Shown piece by piece: positions 29,343 to 39,005 of a stretch of DNA of 64,000 bases. Under the pieces are notes generated by a model. That model made no database searches, was not told the DNA's origin, and saw only the letters and a program-made list of their open reading frames with translations. Position 1 is the stretch's first letter. Every line of letters starts with the position of its first letter. A program made the position numbers and the translations under genes. The stretch is from Azohydromonas lata NBRC 102462 (lineage in GTDB: Bacteria; Pseudomonadota; Gammaproteobacteria; Burkholderiales; Burkholderiaceae_C): positions 1 to 64,000 of the forward strand of contig NZ_BCTC01000006.1 in assembly GCF_001571085.1 (NCBI RefSeq), written 5' to 3'.

Positions 29343-32300
29343 CTAGCGACTCTCCTTTTTCTTGTCGTCTTCCAATTCATAGCGGACACCGTCAACTTCG
29401 ATGGCCCGCACGTCCGCCTTGTATTCGGACATTTCGTTGATCTGAATATGGCTGTCTATGGAATCAGGGCGCCGGCCGGCGGCGGCCTGGAGCTGAGACA
29501 CGGCACGCGGGGCCGCCTTCACCGGATCGAGCTGGCCGGCGGCCGCCTGCGCGGCGGCGCGGGCCTCGGCCTCCGCCGCTGCCCTGGCCGCGGCCTGCGC
29601 GGCAGCACGGGCCTCGGCCTCTGCCGCTGCCCTGGCTGCGGCCTGCGCGGCGGCACGGGCCTCGGCCTCTGCCGCTGCCCAGGCTGCGGCCTGCGCGGCG
29701 GCTCGGGCCTCAGCCTCCGCCGCTGCCCTGGCCGCAGCCTCCGCCGCCACGTCGGTATAGGTGCTGTTGCTGACCGTGCCGTAGTCGTTGCCCACCAGGC
29801 CGCCAACGAATTTGCCTGTACCGCGGACACTGCCGGTGGCCTGGGAATTGTTTATTTCGCCCTCGTTCACGGCGACCAGGGCACCTGCGGCCTGGCCGGC
29901 CGGGGCCGGGCCAGCCTGGCCCAAAATGCCCACATTTCCGCTGGCGTAGGATTCAGTGATCAGGCCGTGGCTGTTGACTCCCACCAGCCCGCCGGCCCCG
30001 GCATATCCAGAAACGCTGCCACTGGCGTGCGACCTGGAAATGGACCCGCCGCCCGCCAAGGCCCCGAGCAATCCCCCGGTACTAGAGCCGCCCGTGACAT
30101 CGCCGGTGGCATATGAATCGGCAACGCTCATCCCCGAGAAATAACCGCCTAAGCCGCCGGTCCATCCGGAATTCATGGCGAGCGCCACTACATCCCCATT
30201 GGCGTGGCTGTCCGAAACCGTTCCCTCCTTCACCGTGGCCGAGCCGATCAATCCACCGGCCCGGGTGACGTAGGGGCTGTTGACGACGACATCGCCGGTC
30301 GAATGCGCCTTGGAAATGTTCAAGGTCATTCGGGAGGCATTGGCATAACCGATCAATCCACCCACACCGTCTCCGGTGGTGATTTCAGTGGATTGGTTCG
30401 CGGTTACCGTGCCGATGGCATATACGTTGTCGAGGGTGATGGTTCCCCGGCTGTTCGACGCACCCATCGCCCCGATCAGGCCACCCAGCTTGGTGCCGCC
30501 GGTCACGTTCCCGGTGGCGAACGAATTGGTCACGCCGACATTCGCTGTCGATGTCGAAAATGCCCCGACCAGCCCCCCCAGGGATTGCGAGTCAGGCGCC
30601 CCCGTGATGTTGCCGGTGGCGTAGGCATTTGAAATGGACCCTCTGCCCGCGTAGCCCGCCAGGCCGCCAGCATTCGAGTCGACCCCGGAGCCTATATGCC
30701 CGCTCGCGTGGGAATTTTGAATATCGAACAGCACCGCATTGCCTACCAACCCGCCCAAAAAGGAGCTGGGGGCTTCGGCCTGAATATCGACGTCGGCATA
30801 GGAACTGTTGACGGTGCCGTACAGGGAGCCCAGCAAGCCGCCGACCCGGGCACCGCCCGCCGTCACGGTGATGTGCCCCGTGCCATACGCATTGCTGATA
30901 TTGACCTCGGCATCCGACGTCCCGAGCAAGGTGCCGGCATAACTGTTGGCCGTGATATTGGCGCTGGTCACGCCGATATCACGAAGGGTGCTGGTCTCCA
31001 CCACCCTGCCGATCAGCCCGGCATTGCTGGCCTCGGGCGCATTGAGCGTGAGATTCGATACCGTGTGTCCCAGGCCGGCGAAAATGCCGCCAAATTCGTT
31101 GACGACGGCCGCGGCACCTTTGTGGGCCGCGCTCCAGTTCGCCGCGTCCAGGTTTTGCGCCAGGGCGAAATACCCGCGGGCCGTACCGGCCGCGTCGTCC
31201 AGCGCCGCCAGTTGGTCCATGCCATGGATCAGGGTGTAGTCCTGGCCGTTGAGGCTCAGGCGGGCATCCGCCGCGGTGAGGGTGAGGCTGCCGTACACGC
31301 CGCCGCTGCCGTCTTGCCGGGCCACCGGCTGGCCCTGGGCATCGAGGGTGGTGCCGCTGTAGCTGGCAGGGGTGCGCAGGTGGTAGTCGCCGCCGTAACG
31401 CAGCGCCAGGGTTGCGCCGCGGCCCGCCAGGGTGACGGGCGCGTTGATGTCGATGTCGGCCCCGGCCTTGAGCACCAGCCCGGCGCCGGCGCCCGTGGAG
31501 GTGATGGCGGCGTTGACCTTGACGTCGCGGGTGGCGGTCAGGGTCAGCGTGGTGCGGCCGGCCCAGCTCAGCGCGTCGTTGACGTTGAGGTCGCCGCCCG
31601 CGCCGCTGCCCAGGGTGGACTGGATCTCGATGCTGTTGTCGCGCAGCAGCCGGGACAGCAGCGTGGCGCTCATGTCGCCGCCGAGGTTGGCGATGGTGAT
31701 GCCGTCCGGGTCGATCAGCCAGGTGCCGGCTGCGCCGTGGGAGGAGCGGGTGGTGATTGCCGCCTCCTCGGCAATCGCCACCTTGCGGCCGCTGGTCTCG
31801 ATGAAGCCGCCGTCGCCGCCCCGGGGCGCGGAGGCGTCCAGCGTGCCGCGGACGGTGGTGGTGCCGCCCTGGGCCAGCAGGGTGATGGAGCCCTTGAGCT
31901 CGTCTATGGTCCGCGCCTGGATGATCCCGCTGTTGTTGACCTGGCTGCCCAGCAGCTCGTCGGCAGCCTTGGCGGTGAGCAGCACGGTGCCGCCGTCGGC
32001 GTGGATGGCCTGCCGGTTCTCGACGAGCGCGTCGAGCGCGCCCTGGTCGATGGTCACGCTCAGCAGGGAGTCGCCGTTGAAGTTGAGCGTGACCTTGTCG
32101 CCCCCCGCCAGCGCCACCGTGCCCTTGGCCGCGGTGATGAGGCCCTGGTTGGAGACGCTCGCGCCCAGCAGCGCCACGTGGCCGCCCGGCGCCGCAGCCA
32201 GGGTGCCCAGGTTGACGACCGCGCCGCCGGTGCCGGGGCCAGCCTTGCTGAAGGTGTAGCGGCCAGCCAGGAAGTCGCCGTCGCCGATGTCTAGGCTGCT

Positions 32301-32732
32301 GGCAACCAGGCTCCCCGCGCTCACGCTGCTGCCCCGCGTGAACAGGATGCCGTTGGAGTTGACGAGGAAGACCTTGCCGTTGGCGTTGAGCGCGCCCTCG
32401 ATGACGCTCTTCTCGTGGCCGACGACGCGGTTGAGGAGGACGGCCGAGGCGCCGGGCTGCCTGAAGTTGACGCTCTCGTTGGCGCCGACGGAGAAGCCCT
32501 GCCAGTTGATGACCGCCTTCGGCGTGGACTGCCTGACCTCGGTGCTGTTGCCGCGCTGGACGATGGTGGCCGCGCCGCTGGCCACCACGCCGCCCGCCGG
32601 GGCGGCCAGCAGCGGCGGCGAGACCCAAATCAAGGCCACGGCCGTGGCCAGCCTGCTCCTGGCGAACCGGAGGGCCCGCCGACCCTGAGGCGGCCGAGCG
32701 CCCTCTGTCAGTCGTGATGTATCTGAGTTCAT
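29343..32732 (-). CDS. TpsA, filamentous haemagglutinin-like exoprotein with GLUG repeats
   Basis: This 1129-residue secreted protein has a basic leader and signal peptide (cut near LLAAPA), then a TPS domain (residues about 45-300) with the hallmark NSNGILFTRG. Beta-helical sequence follows. From about residue 590 to 990 there are repeated GLUG-type units (GGLVG..., GGLIGYAN..., GGLVGVN...). The tail contains four 16-residue Ala/Glu/Arg/Gln repeats and ends in a charged stretch (YELEDDKKKESR). It is the likely substrate of TpsB at 26392. It is probably an adhesin. No toxin domain is visible. Confidence 0.88.
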   Translation of the reverse strand: MNSDTSRLTEGARPPQGRRALRFARSRLATAVALIWVSPPLLAAPAGGVVASGAATIVQRGNSTEVRQSTPKAVINWQGFSVGANESVNFRQPGASAVLLNRVVGHEKSVIEGALNANGKVFLVNSNGILFTRGSSVSAGSLVASSLDIGDGDFLAGRYTFSKAGPGTGGAVVNLGTLAAAPGGHVALLGASVSNQGLITAAKGTVALAGGDKVTLNFNGDSLLSVTIDQGALDALVENRQAIHADGGTVLLTAKAADELLGSQVNNSGIIQARTIDELKGSITLLAQGGTTTVRGTLDASAPRGGDGGFIETSGRKVAIAEEAAITTRSSHGAAGTWLIDPDGITIANLGGDMSATLLSRLLRDNSIEIQSTLGSGAGGDLNVNDALSWAGRTTLTLTATRDVKVNAAITSTGAGAGLVLKAGADIDINAPVTLAGRGATLALRYGGDYHLRTPASYSGTTLDAQGQPVARQDGSGGVYGSLTLTAADARLSLNGQDYTLIHGMDQLAALDDAAGTARGYFALAQNLDAANWSAAHKGAAAVVNEFGGIFAGLGHTVSNLTLNAPEASNAGLIGRVVETSTLRDIGVTSANITANSYAGTLLGTSDAEVNISNAYGTGHITVTAGGARVGGLLGSLYGTVNSSYADVDIQAEAPSSFLGGLVGNAVLFDIQNSHASGHIGSGVDSNAGGLAGYAGRGSISNAYATGNITGAPDSQSLGGLVGAFSTSTANVGVTNSFATGNVTGGTKLGGLIGAMGASNSRGTITLDNVYAIGTVTANQSTEITTGDGVGGLIGYANASRMTLNISKAHSTGDVVVNSPYVTRAGGLIGSATVKEGTVSDSHANGDVVALAMNSGWTGGLGGYFSGMSVADSYATGDVTGGSSTGGLLGALAGGGSISRSHASGSVSGYAGAGGLVGVNSHGLITESYASGNVGILGQAGPAPAGQAAGALVAVNEGEINNSQATGSVRGTGKFVGGLVGNDYGTVSNSTYTDVAAEAAARAAAEAEARAAAQAAAWAAAEAEARAAAQAAARAAAEAEARAAAQAAARAAAEAEARAAAQAAAGQLDPVKAAPRAVSQLQAAAGRRPDSIDSHIQINEMSEYKADVRAIEVDGVRYELEDDKKKESR
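29538..29729 (-). repeat. Four tandem 48-base repeats in the tpsA tail
   Basis: Four in-frame units of 48 bases encode 16-residue repeats of the type RAAAEAEARAAAQAAA, one with Trp instead of Arg at position 1. The repeat is almost pure Ala with regularly spaced charged residues, which would form a long helix. Copy number may vary between strains through slippage or recombination. Confidence 0.85.
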
Positions 32733-33111
32733 AGCGTTGCGTCTTGCAATGCCTATGCCAGACGCTCAGGCGCTTGATTTCGAAGCTGTGAACGCGGCGG
32801 CCCCGTGGCGTGGGCACCGTGCGATGAACGCAGCGCTTCTCTATAGGGAGCCTCTGCGGCGGCCCGCGGCTGCAGCCGTTCGGATATGGCGATGGCGGCG
32901 ACGCACCTCGGTGCTGGACGCTATGTAGCAAACGTTACAACGCTGTCGAAAACCGCACGCGCTTGTGAGAAAACCCACGCGGCGCGGCGGGCATGGGCGC
33001 GGCTGCCGCCCTGGAGCGACGGCGCGCCGCGGGCCCGGCGCGGGACTTGCAGAACACGGGCATTCCAGGTCCAGACCGCCTACCTCCAAGTGCCCGTCCT
33101 CGCTTCGTCCC
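32733..33111. promoter_or_regulatory. Divergent intergenic region between tpsA and gspH
   Basis: This 379-base region separates the reverse-strand tpsA from the forward-strand gsp genes and must hold both promoters. The clearest feature is the imperfect palindrome TGTAGCAAACGTTACA at 32924-32939, which resembles a regulator site. I see no convincing gene and cannot assign -35/-10 boxes with confidence. Confidence 0.4.
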
Positions 33112-33606
33112 ATGACCTTCCCAGGCACCTTCCCGGCTCCGCCGGCTGCAGGCCGCTCGACGGCTTCGTCACACCCGTCGAGGGCGCCATGGCGGCGCCG
33201 GCCGGCGCCGCACGCGGGCTACACGCTGGTCGAGCTGCTGGTGGTGATCGGCCTGGTGGCGCTGGGCACGATGCTGGTGGAGCCGGCCTTGCCCGATGCC
33301 CGGCGCGATGCACTGGAGCGCGAGGCGATGCGCCTGGCCGCGATGCTGGAGGGCGCCCGCGCGCAGTCGCGCCTGCAGGGCCGGCTGGTGCGCTGGCAGC
33401 CGCGGCCCGGGGGCTTCGGCTTCACCGGGACGGCGCAGGGCCGCACCGTTGCCTGGCTGACGCCGCAAGTGCAGGTGGCCGCCCCCGGGGAGCTGGTGCT
33501 GGGGCCCGAGCCCATGCTGCAGGCGCAGGCGCTCACCCTGGTGCTGGGGCCGTATCGCGTGCGCATCGCCAGCGACGGGCTGGCCCCGTTCGCCGTCGCG
33601 CGCTGA
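33112..33606 (+). CDS. gspH: GspH, minor pseudopilin
   Basis: This 164-residue type II pseudopilin has a long leader and a processing site G/YTLVELLVVIGLVALG with Glu at mature position 5. The globular domain shows the GspH pattern (ARRDALEREAMRLAAMLEGA, then RLQGRLVRWQPRPGG). The ATG at 33112 gives a leader of about 36 residues, which is long. A later start would need a non-ATG codon. It opens the forward-strand gsp run. gspG, normally just upstream of gspH, is absent. Confidence 0.83.
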   Translation: MTFPGTFPAPPAAGRSTASSHPSRAPWRRRPAPHAGYTLVELLVVIGLVALGTMLVEPALPDARRDALEREAMRLAAMLEGARAQSRLQGRLVRWQPRPGGFGFTGTAQGRTVAWLTPQVQVAAPGELVLGPEPMLQAQALTLVLGPYRVRIASDGLAPFAVAR

Positions 33607-33992
33607 GCGCGCGGCCAAGGGGCCGCGGGGCGCGTGCCGGGGGCTTCACGCTGGTGGAGATGCTGGTGGCCCTGGCCGTGATGGCCATCGCGCTGATCGC
33701 CAGCCACAAGGCCGGGGCCTCGCTCATCCGCGGCGCCGCGTGGCAGAACGACCTGCTGCTGGGCCGGCTGTGCGCCGAGAACGTGCTGATCGAGCTGCGT
33801 CTGCGCCGCGAGCTTCCGGGCCTGGGCCGCAGCGAGCGCCGCTGCGAGCAGGCTGGCCTGCAGTACGTGGTGCAGCTGGGCGTGCGCGCGACGGCGCGGG
33901 CCGACACCCGCCACATCGACGTCCAGGTGCTGCGCGAGGGTTTGCCCGTGCTCCGGCTGTCCACCGCGCAGGCCCGCCTGCAGGTGAGGTGA
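33603..33992 (+). CDS. gspI: GspI, minor pseudopilin, apparently with a CTG start
   Basis: This 129-residue pseudopilin has the processing site RAGG/FTLVEMLVALAVMAIAL and Glu at mature position 5, followed by a GspI-like domain (LCAENVLIELRLRRELPGLG). No ATG, GTG or TTG lies in frame near the leader. The only plausible initiator is CTG at 33603, which overlaps the gspH stop as CTGA and gives a leader of ideal length and charge. Starting at the internal ATG at 33660 would remove the processing site. Alternatively, a base error could have hidden the start. gspJ follows four bases later. Confidence 0.75.
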   Translation: MSARPRGRGARAGGFTLVEMLVALAVMAIALIASHKAGASLIRGAAWQNDLLLGRLCAENVLIELRLRRELPGLGRSERRCEQAGLQYVVQLGVRATARADTRHIDVQVLREGLPVLRLSTAQARLQVR

Positions 33993-33996
33993 GGCG

Positions 33997-34752
33997 ATGT
34001 CCGCGGGACGACGCATTCCTTCCCGTGCCGGCGCAGCGGCCGCGGGCCGGCAGGCGGGGCTGACGCTGGTCGAGCTGCTGGTGGCGTTCTCTATTCTCGG
34101 CCTGATGGCGCTGATGGGTTGGCGCGCGCTCGATGCCATGGCCCGGGTGCAGGACAGCATCCGGCAGCGCAGCGGCCATGGCCTGGCACTGGAGTCCGGC
34201 CTGCTCCAGTGGCGCACCGACCTGGATGCCCTGCAGGAATCCGGCCTGGCCAGTGCCGTGGACTTCAACGGCCAGGTGTTGCGCATCACCCGGCGCAGCG
34301 CGCTGGATGACGCGAGCCTGATGCTGGTCGCCTGGGCCTTGCGCCTGGACAGCGCACGAGGCATCACCTGGCAACGCTGGGTCTCCAGCCCGCTGCGCAC
34401 CCGCGGCGAGTTGCGGCGGGCCTGGCTGGACGCGGGCGAATGGGCCCGCACCGGCCCCTTGGGTCGGCCTGCGGCGCAAGGCGGGGCCATCGTGGTGCCG
34501 GCCTCGGACTGGCAGCTCTTTTATTTCAGGGACAACGCCTGGAGCCACGCCCAGTCGAGCGCGCGGCGGGTCGCCGAGCCGGCCGGGGCCGACGACAGCC
34601 GCGGCGGCGACCCGGTGGCCGCGGACACCCCGCTGCAGCCTCCGCCCGACGCGGTGCGCCTCGTCCTGACGCTGCCGCCCCAGGCCGGAAGTACCCTGGC
34701 GGGCCGCATCGTGAGTGACTGGCTCCGGCCCACGCTGGCCACCGTGCAATGA
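33997..34752 (+). CDS. gspJ: GspJ, minor pseudopilin
   Basis: This 251-residue pseudopilin of the tip complex has the leader AAAAGRQAG/LTLVELLVAFSILGLMALM (Glu5 present) and a long globular domain containing RALDAMARVQDSIRQRSG and DWQLFYFRDNAW, typical of GspJ. It begins four bases after gspI. It would form the pseudopilus tip with GspI and with the distant GspK at 23740. Confidence 0.9.
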   Translation: MSAGRRIPSRAGAAAAGRQAGLTLVELLVAFSILGLMALMGWRALDAMARVQDSIRQRSGHGLALESGLLQWRTDLDALQESGLASAVDFNGQVLRITRRSALDDASLMLVAWALRLDSARGITWQRWVSSPLRTRGELRRAWLDAGEWARTGPLGRPAAQGGAIVVPASDWQLFYFRDNAWSHAQSSARRVAEPAGADDSRGGDPVAADTPLQPPPDAVRLVLTLPPQAGSTLAGRIVSDWLRPTLATVQ

Positions 34753-34777
34753 GCGCTGCGAACGTAAAGGCCTGGCC

Positions 34778-36082
34778 ATGACGCTGTTCATCGCCCTTCC
34801 TGATCCGATGAGCGCTGCCTCGGCCGCGGGGCCGGCGCTGCGCTACGCGGTGAGCTCGGACGGCGTGTCGCTGGCCCAGCGTGGCGAGCAATCCCTGGCG
34901 GGCCTCGCAGCGGGTGTTGAGGGCGCCGCGAACCAGCCGGCCATCGCCGTCGTGCCGGCCGCCGCGCTGTCATGGCATCGGGTGACGCTGCCCCAGCTGC
35001 CGCGCTCCACCCGCCCGGCCCGGCTGCGCGCGGTGCTGGAAGGGCTGGTCGAGGAGCGCGTGCTGGACGTCCCCGCCGCGCTGCATCTGGCACTGGAGCC
35101 GGGCGCGCAGGCCGACGCAGCGGCGCCGCGCGAGGCCTGGCTGGCCTGCTGCGACAAGTCGTGGCTCACCGGGCAGATGCAGCAACTGGAGCGCCATGGG
35201 CTGCGCGTGCGCCGTATCGTGCCGGCGGCCTGGCCGCGGTCGGCGCAGGCCGGCACCGAGGGGCTGCTCACGGTCGAGGGCCCGGGCGAGCGGCGGCAGG
35301 CCTGGCTGCAGGTGTGCGGCCCGCAGGGGGTGTGGCGCAGGCCCGTGCACGCGCCGGACGAGCTGGCCCAGGCGTGGAGCGGCCCGCCCGAGCGGCTGGA
35401 GGCCATCCCCGAGGTGGCCGAGCTGGGCCCGTCCTGGCGGCAGCTCGCGCTGCGGCTGCGTCCGGCCGAGCAGGACTGGCTGCACGGCGTCGCCGCCGGG
35501 TGGGACCTGGCGCAGTTCGAGCTGCGGCAAGGCGGCCTGGAGCGGGCACGACGCCGCGCCGGGCGGGCGGCCGGGCGCTTCCTGCGGGAGCCTTCCTGGC
35601 GCTTCGCGCGCGTGGGCCTGCTGCTGCTGCTCGCCACGCAGTTGGCGGCCCTCAACGGCTGGGCCTGGCTGCAGCGCCAGGAGCTGCAGGCGCGGCGCGA
35701 CACGGTGCGCCAGCTCCTGCTGGCCGGCATGCCGGGCACGCGCGTCGTGGTCGATGCGCGCGCGCAGCTGGCGCGCGGCGTGGGGCAGATGCGCCAGGAC
35801 TGCGGGCGGGCCGCTGCGGACGACTTGGAGAGCCTGCTGCAGGCCCTGGCCGGCGCGGTGCCCGCGGGGCGGCAGGTCCAGCGCATCGACTACCAGCACG
35901 GCGAGCTTCGCGTCGATGGCCTGGGCCTCGACGCGGCGGACACGGTGCTCGCGCAGGACCGGCTGGCCCGCCACGGGCTGCGGCTGCGGCCGGCGGCTGC
36001 GGCCGGGGCGGCTGCGGGCCCCCGGGCCTCCGCGGACCCCACCCCCCAGCGCTGGACCCTGAACCTGGCCGAGGCCCCATGA
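34778..36082 (+). CDS. gspL: GspL, inner-membrane platform protein
   Basis: GspL recruits the ATPase GspE to the inner membrane. The 434-residue chain has a cytoplasmic actin-like domain, one membrane helix near residues 275-295 (FARVGLLLLLATQLAALNGW) and a periplasmic ferredoxin-like domain. The ATG at 34778 is preferred over the longer open frame, which overlaps gspJ. The stop overlaps the gspM start (ATGA). Confidence 0.87.
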   Translation: MTLFIALPDPMSAASAAGPALRYAVSSDGVSLAQRGEQSLAGLAAGVEGAANQPAIAVVPAAALSWHRVTLPQLPRSTRPARLRAVLEGLVEERVLDVPAALHLALEPGAQADAAAPREAWLACCDKSWLTGQMQQLERHGLRVRRIVPAAWPRSAQAGTEGLLTVEGPGERRQAWLQVCGPQGVWRRPVHAPDELAQAWSGPPERLEAIPEVAELGPSWRQLALRLRPAEQDWLHGVAAGWDLAQFELRQGGLERARRRAGRAAGRFLREPSWRFARVGLLLLLATQLAALNGWAWLQRQELQARRDTVRQLLLAGMPGTRVVVDARAQLARGVGQMRQDCGRAAADDLESLLQALAGAVPAGRQVQRIDYQHGELRVDGLGLDAADTVLAQDRLARHGLRLRPAAAAGAAAGPRASADPTPQRWTLNLAEAP

Positions 36083-36651
36083 CCCCCCCTCCGACACCAC
36101 CCTCCCCGCCGCCCCGCGGCGCCCTGGGCGCCTTCATCGCCTCATCGCGCCACACCTGGCGCCGCAACCTGCGCCAGGGCTGGGCGGCGCTGCAGCCGCG
36201 CGAACGCCGCCTGGTTGCTGCCGGCGCCGCGCTGGTGGGTGCGTTCGGGCTGTGGAGCGTCGCCGTCGCGCCGGCCCTGCGCACGCTGGGCGGCGCCGCG
36301 GACGAGCTGCGCCGGCTCGACCTGGACATCGCCGCGATGCGCACGCTGGCGGCCGAGGCCGAGGGGCTGCACGCCTGTGCCCACCAGCCGCCCCCCGCCG
36401 ACGCCCCGCTCGCGTGGCGCCAGGCCACCGAACAGCACCTGGGCGCCCTGGCGCAGGTCGGCGCCGAGAAGGAGGAGCCGCCCGCCGTCACGCTCAGCCA
36501 GGCGCCGGCGGAGCTGATGTTCGACTGGCTCGTTCACCTCCGTGAGGCGGTCCACGCCGCGCCGGTCCAGGCCAGCCTCGAAGCCACCGGCGAAGGCCTG
36601 TGGAACGGCCGGCTGAGTTTCGCGTTGCCCGCAGCCCGTCCGAACCCATGA
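36079..36651 (+). CDS. gspM: GspM, inner-membrane platform protein
   Basis: This 190-residue partner of GspL has a Pro-rich N-terminus, one membrane helix (about residues 45-65, RRLVAAGAALVGAFGLWSVAV) and a small periplasmic domain ending LSFALPAARPNP. It overlaps both gspL and gspD by four bases. Sequence conservation in GspM is low, so position is part of the evidence. Confidence 0.85.
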   Translation: MTPPPTPPSPPPRGALGAFIASSRHTWRRNLRQGWAALQPRERRLVAAGAALVGAFGLWSVAVAPALRTLGGAADELRRLDLDIAAMRTLAAEAEGLHACAHQPPPADAPLAWRQATEQHLGALAQVGAEKEEPPAVTLSQAPAELMFDWLVHLREAVHAAPVQASLEATGEGLWNGRLSFALPAARPNP

Positions 36652-38984
36652 GTGTCCGTACCGCTTTCCCTTCGTTCCCCGCGCGGGTGCCGCGGGCCGC
36701 AGCCGCCGCCGCCCTGTGTGCCGCGCTCGCCGGGCCCGGCGCGCAGGCCAGCCCGGGCGGTGCCCCGCAGCAGGCGCCCGCCCGGCCGGCCGCCAAGCTG
36801 GCCGCCCGGGAGCCCGTGACCCTGAACTTCGTGGGCGCCGACATCGAGACCGTCGCCCGCGGGATGGCGGTCATCACCGGGCGCAACCTGGTGGTGGACC
36901 CGCGCGTCAAGGGCACGCTCAACCTGGTCAGCGAGGCGCTGATCGCGCCGCAGGCCGCCTGGGAGCAGTTCCTGGCCGCGCTGCGGCTGCAAAGCTTCGC
37001 CATCGTCGAAGCGGGCGGCATCTACAAGGTGCTGCCGGAGGCCGAGGCCAAGCTGCAGAGCAGCGTCGTCAGCGATGGTGCCGCCAGGCCGGCCGGCAAC
37101 CAGATCGTGACCCAGATCTTCGTGCTCAACCACGAGAGCGCGAACAACCTGGTGCCGGTGCTGCGGCCGCTGATCAGCCCGAACAACACCATCAACGCCA
37201 ACGCCGGCAACAACTCGCTGGTGATCACCGACTACGCGGACAACCTGCAGCGCATCGCCCGCATCGTCACGGCGCTGGACGTCAGCCCGGCCAGCGACGT
37301 GGAGGTGGTCGCGCTGCGCCACGCCATCGCCAGCGACCTGGCGGTGCTGGTCAACCGCATGCTGGAGGGCGGCGCCGCAGCGGTGCCCAGCGCGGGCAAC
37401 GCCAACGCGGCGCCCAGGAACCCCGCCGCGCGCGCCGGCGAGGGCTACCCGGTGACGGTGCTGGCCGACCCGCGCACCAACAGCCTGCTGGTGCGCGCGG
37501 CCAACCCGGCGCGGGTGGCGCTCACGCGCAAGCTCGTCGAGCAACTGGACCAGCCCACCGCGCAGCAGGCGGCCGGCAACATGCACGTGGTCTACCTGAA
37601 GTTCGGCGACGCCGTGCAGCTCGCGCCCACGCTGCGCGCCGCGCTGGCGGCCGATGCCGGGCTGGCCAACCCGGGCGGCGCCACGGCGGCGGGCCCGGCC
37701 GCCGGCAGCAGCGGCAGCAGCGGCGGCGTGGGTGCCGCCGCGAGCGGCCTGGCGGCGGCTGGCGGCATGTCCGCCACCTCGGCCACCGGCAGCGCCGCCA
37801 GCACGCGCGGCACCACCAGCAACCTGCTGGCGCAGACGGCCGAGCCCAGCATCGGCGGCCAGATCCAGGCCGACCCGAACAGCAACGCCTTCATCATCAC
37901 CGCGCCGGAGCCGCAGTACCGGCAGATCCGCGCCGTCATCGAGATGCTTGACACCCGCCACGCGCAGGTGTACGTGGAGGCGCTGATCGCCGAGGTCACG
38001 GCCGACCGGGCCACCGACCTGGGCGTGCAGTGGCTGGCGCGCACCAGCAGCGGCAGCGGCCACGTGCGCGCCGGCACCAACTTCGGCAGCAGCGGCAACC
38101 TGTTCGGCATCGCCGCCGCCGAGGCCCAGGGCAGCATCGCCGCCGGCACCTACAACCCGGGCCTGAACATCGGCCTGTTCCGCGGCTCGCTGGCCGTGCT
38201 GGCCAGCGCGCTGGAAACCCGCGCCAACGCCAACATCCTGTCCACGCCCACGCTGCTGACGCTGGACAACCAGGAGGCCAAGATCACCATCGGCCAGAAC
38301 ATCCCGGTGGCCACGGGCGCGTACTCCAGCACCGCGGGCGCCTCCACGGTCACGCCCTTCACCACCTACGAGCGCATGGACGTGGGGCTGACCCTGAACA
38401 TCCGCCCGCAGATCAATGCCGACGGCACGATCAAGCTGCAGATCTACCAGGAAGTGTCCAGCGTCGTGGGCGGGCTGGGCAGCAGCGCCGCGACGTCCTC
38501 GAACGTGGTGACCAACAAGCGCACCGTCGCTTCCACGGTGCTGGTGCAGGAGGGCAGCGCCGCCGTGCTGGGCGGGCTCATCCAGGACCAGTTCGACAGC
38601 GGCGCCAGCCAGGTGCCCGTGCTGGGCAGCCTGCCGCTGGTCGGCCATTTATTCCGCAGCCAAAACCGCAGCCGCAGCAAGACCAACCTGATGGTGTTCC
38701 TGCGCCCGGTGATCGTGCGCGACGGCGAGGACCTGGAGCGGCTGGCCCAGGACCGCTACGACACCTTGCGCCGGCTGCAGGAAGCCTCGCAGCCCGCGGC
38801 CAGCGCGCTGATGGCCGTCAACCGCGCGCCGCTGCTGCCGCCCGGCTCCCATGCGGGCCCGGGCGCGAGCGGCGCGGACGGCGCCGTGGCGCCGAAGGGG
38901 GGCATGCCGGCCCCGCTCGTGGCGCCCTTCGATGCGCAGGACCCTTCCGCGCCGGCGGGCGCACCTTCCGCCCCGGCGCCCTGA
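36648..38984 (+). CDS. gspD: GspD, type II secretin
   Basis: This 778-residue outer-membrane secretin has a signal peptide (cut near AQA/S), an N0 domain (VTLNFVGADIETVARGMAVI), N1 to N3 domains, and the secretin core with VPVLGSLPLVGHLFRSQ. A Gly/Ser/Ala-rich insertion (about residues 345-400) interrupts N3, as in many GspD proteins. The ATG at 36648 overlaps the gspM stop. No pilotin gene is visible. Confidence 0.94.
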   Translation: MSVRTAFPSFPARVPRAAAAAALCAALAGPGAQASPGGAPQQAPARPAAKLAAREPVTLNFVGADIETVARGMAVITGRNLVVDPRVKGTLNLVSEALIAPQAAWEQFLAALRLQSFAIVEAGGIYKVLPEAEAKLQSSVVSDGAARPAGNQIVTQIFVLNHESANNLVPVLRPLISPNNTINANAGNNSLVITDYADNLQRIARIVTALDVSPASDVEVVALRHAIASDLAVLVNRMLEGGAAAVPSAGNANAAPRNPAARAGEGYPVTVLADPRTNSLLVRAANPARVALTRKLVEQLDQPTAQQAAGNMHVVYLKFGDAVQLAPTLRAALAADAGLANPGGATAAGPAAGSSGSSGGVGAAASGLAAAGGMSATSATGSAASTRGTTSNLLAQTAEPSIGGQIQADPNSNAFIITAPEPQYRQIRAVIEMLDTRHAQVYVEALIAEVTADRATDLGVQWLARTSSGSGHVRAGTNFGSSGNLFGIAAAEAQGSIAAGTYNPGLNIGLFRGSLAVLASALETRANANILSTPTLLTLDNQEAKITIGQNIPVATGAYSSTAGASTVTPFTTYERMDVGLTLNIRPQINADGTIKLQIYQEVSSVVGGLGSSAATSSNVVTNKRTVASTVLVQEGSAAVLGGLIQDQFDSGASQVPVLGSLPLVGHLFRSQNRSRSKTNLMVFLRPVIVRDGEDLERLAQDRYDTLRRLQEASQPAASALMAVNRAPLLPPGSHAGPGASGADGAVAPKGGMPAPLVAPFDAQDPSAPAGAPSAPAP

Positions 38985-39005
38985 GCCGCCGCAGTGCCGA
39001 GCACC

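Noticed and set aside
29538-29729. Tandem repeats considered as a non-coding satellite
   Set aside because: The units are exactly 48 bases, in frame with tpsA, and translate to a regular 16-residue pattern.
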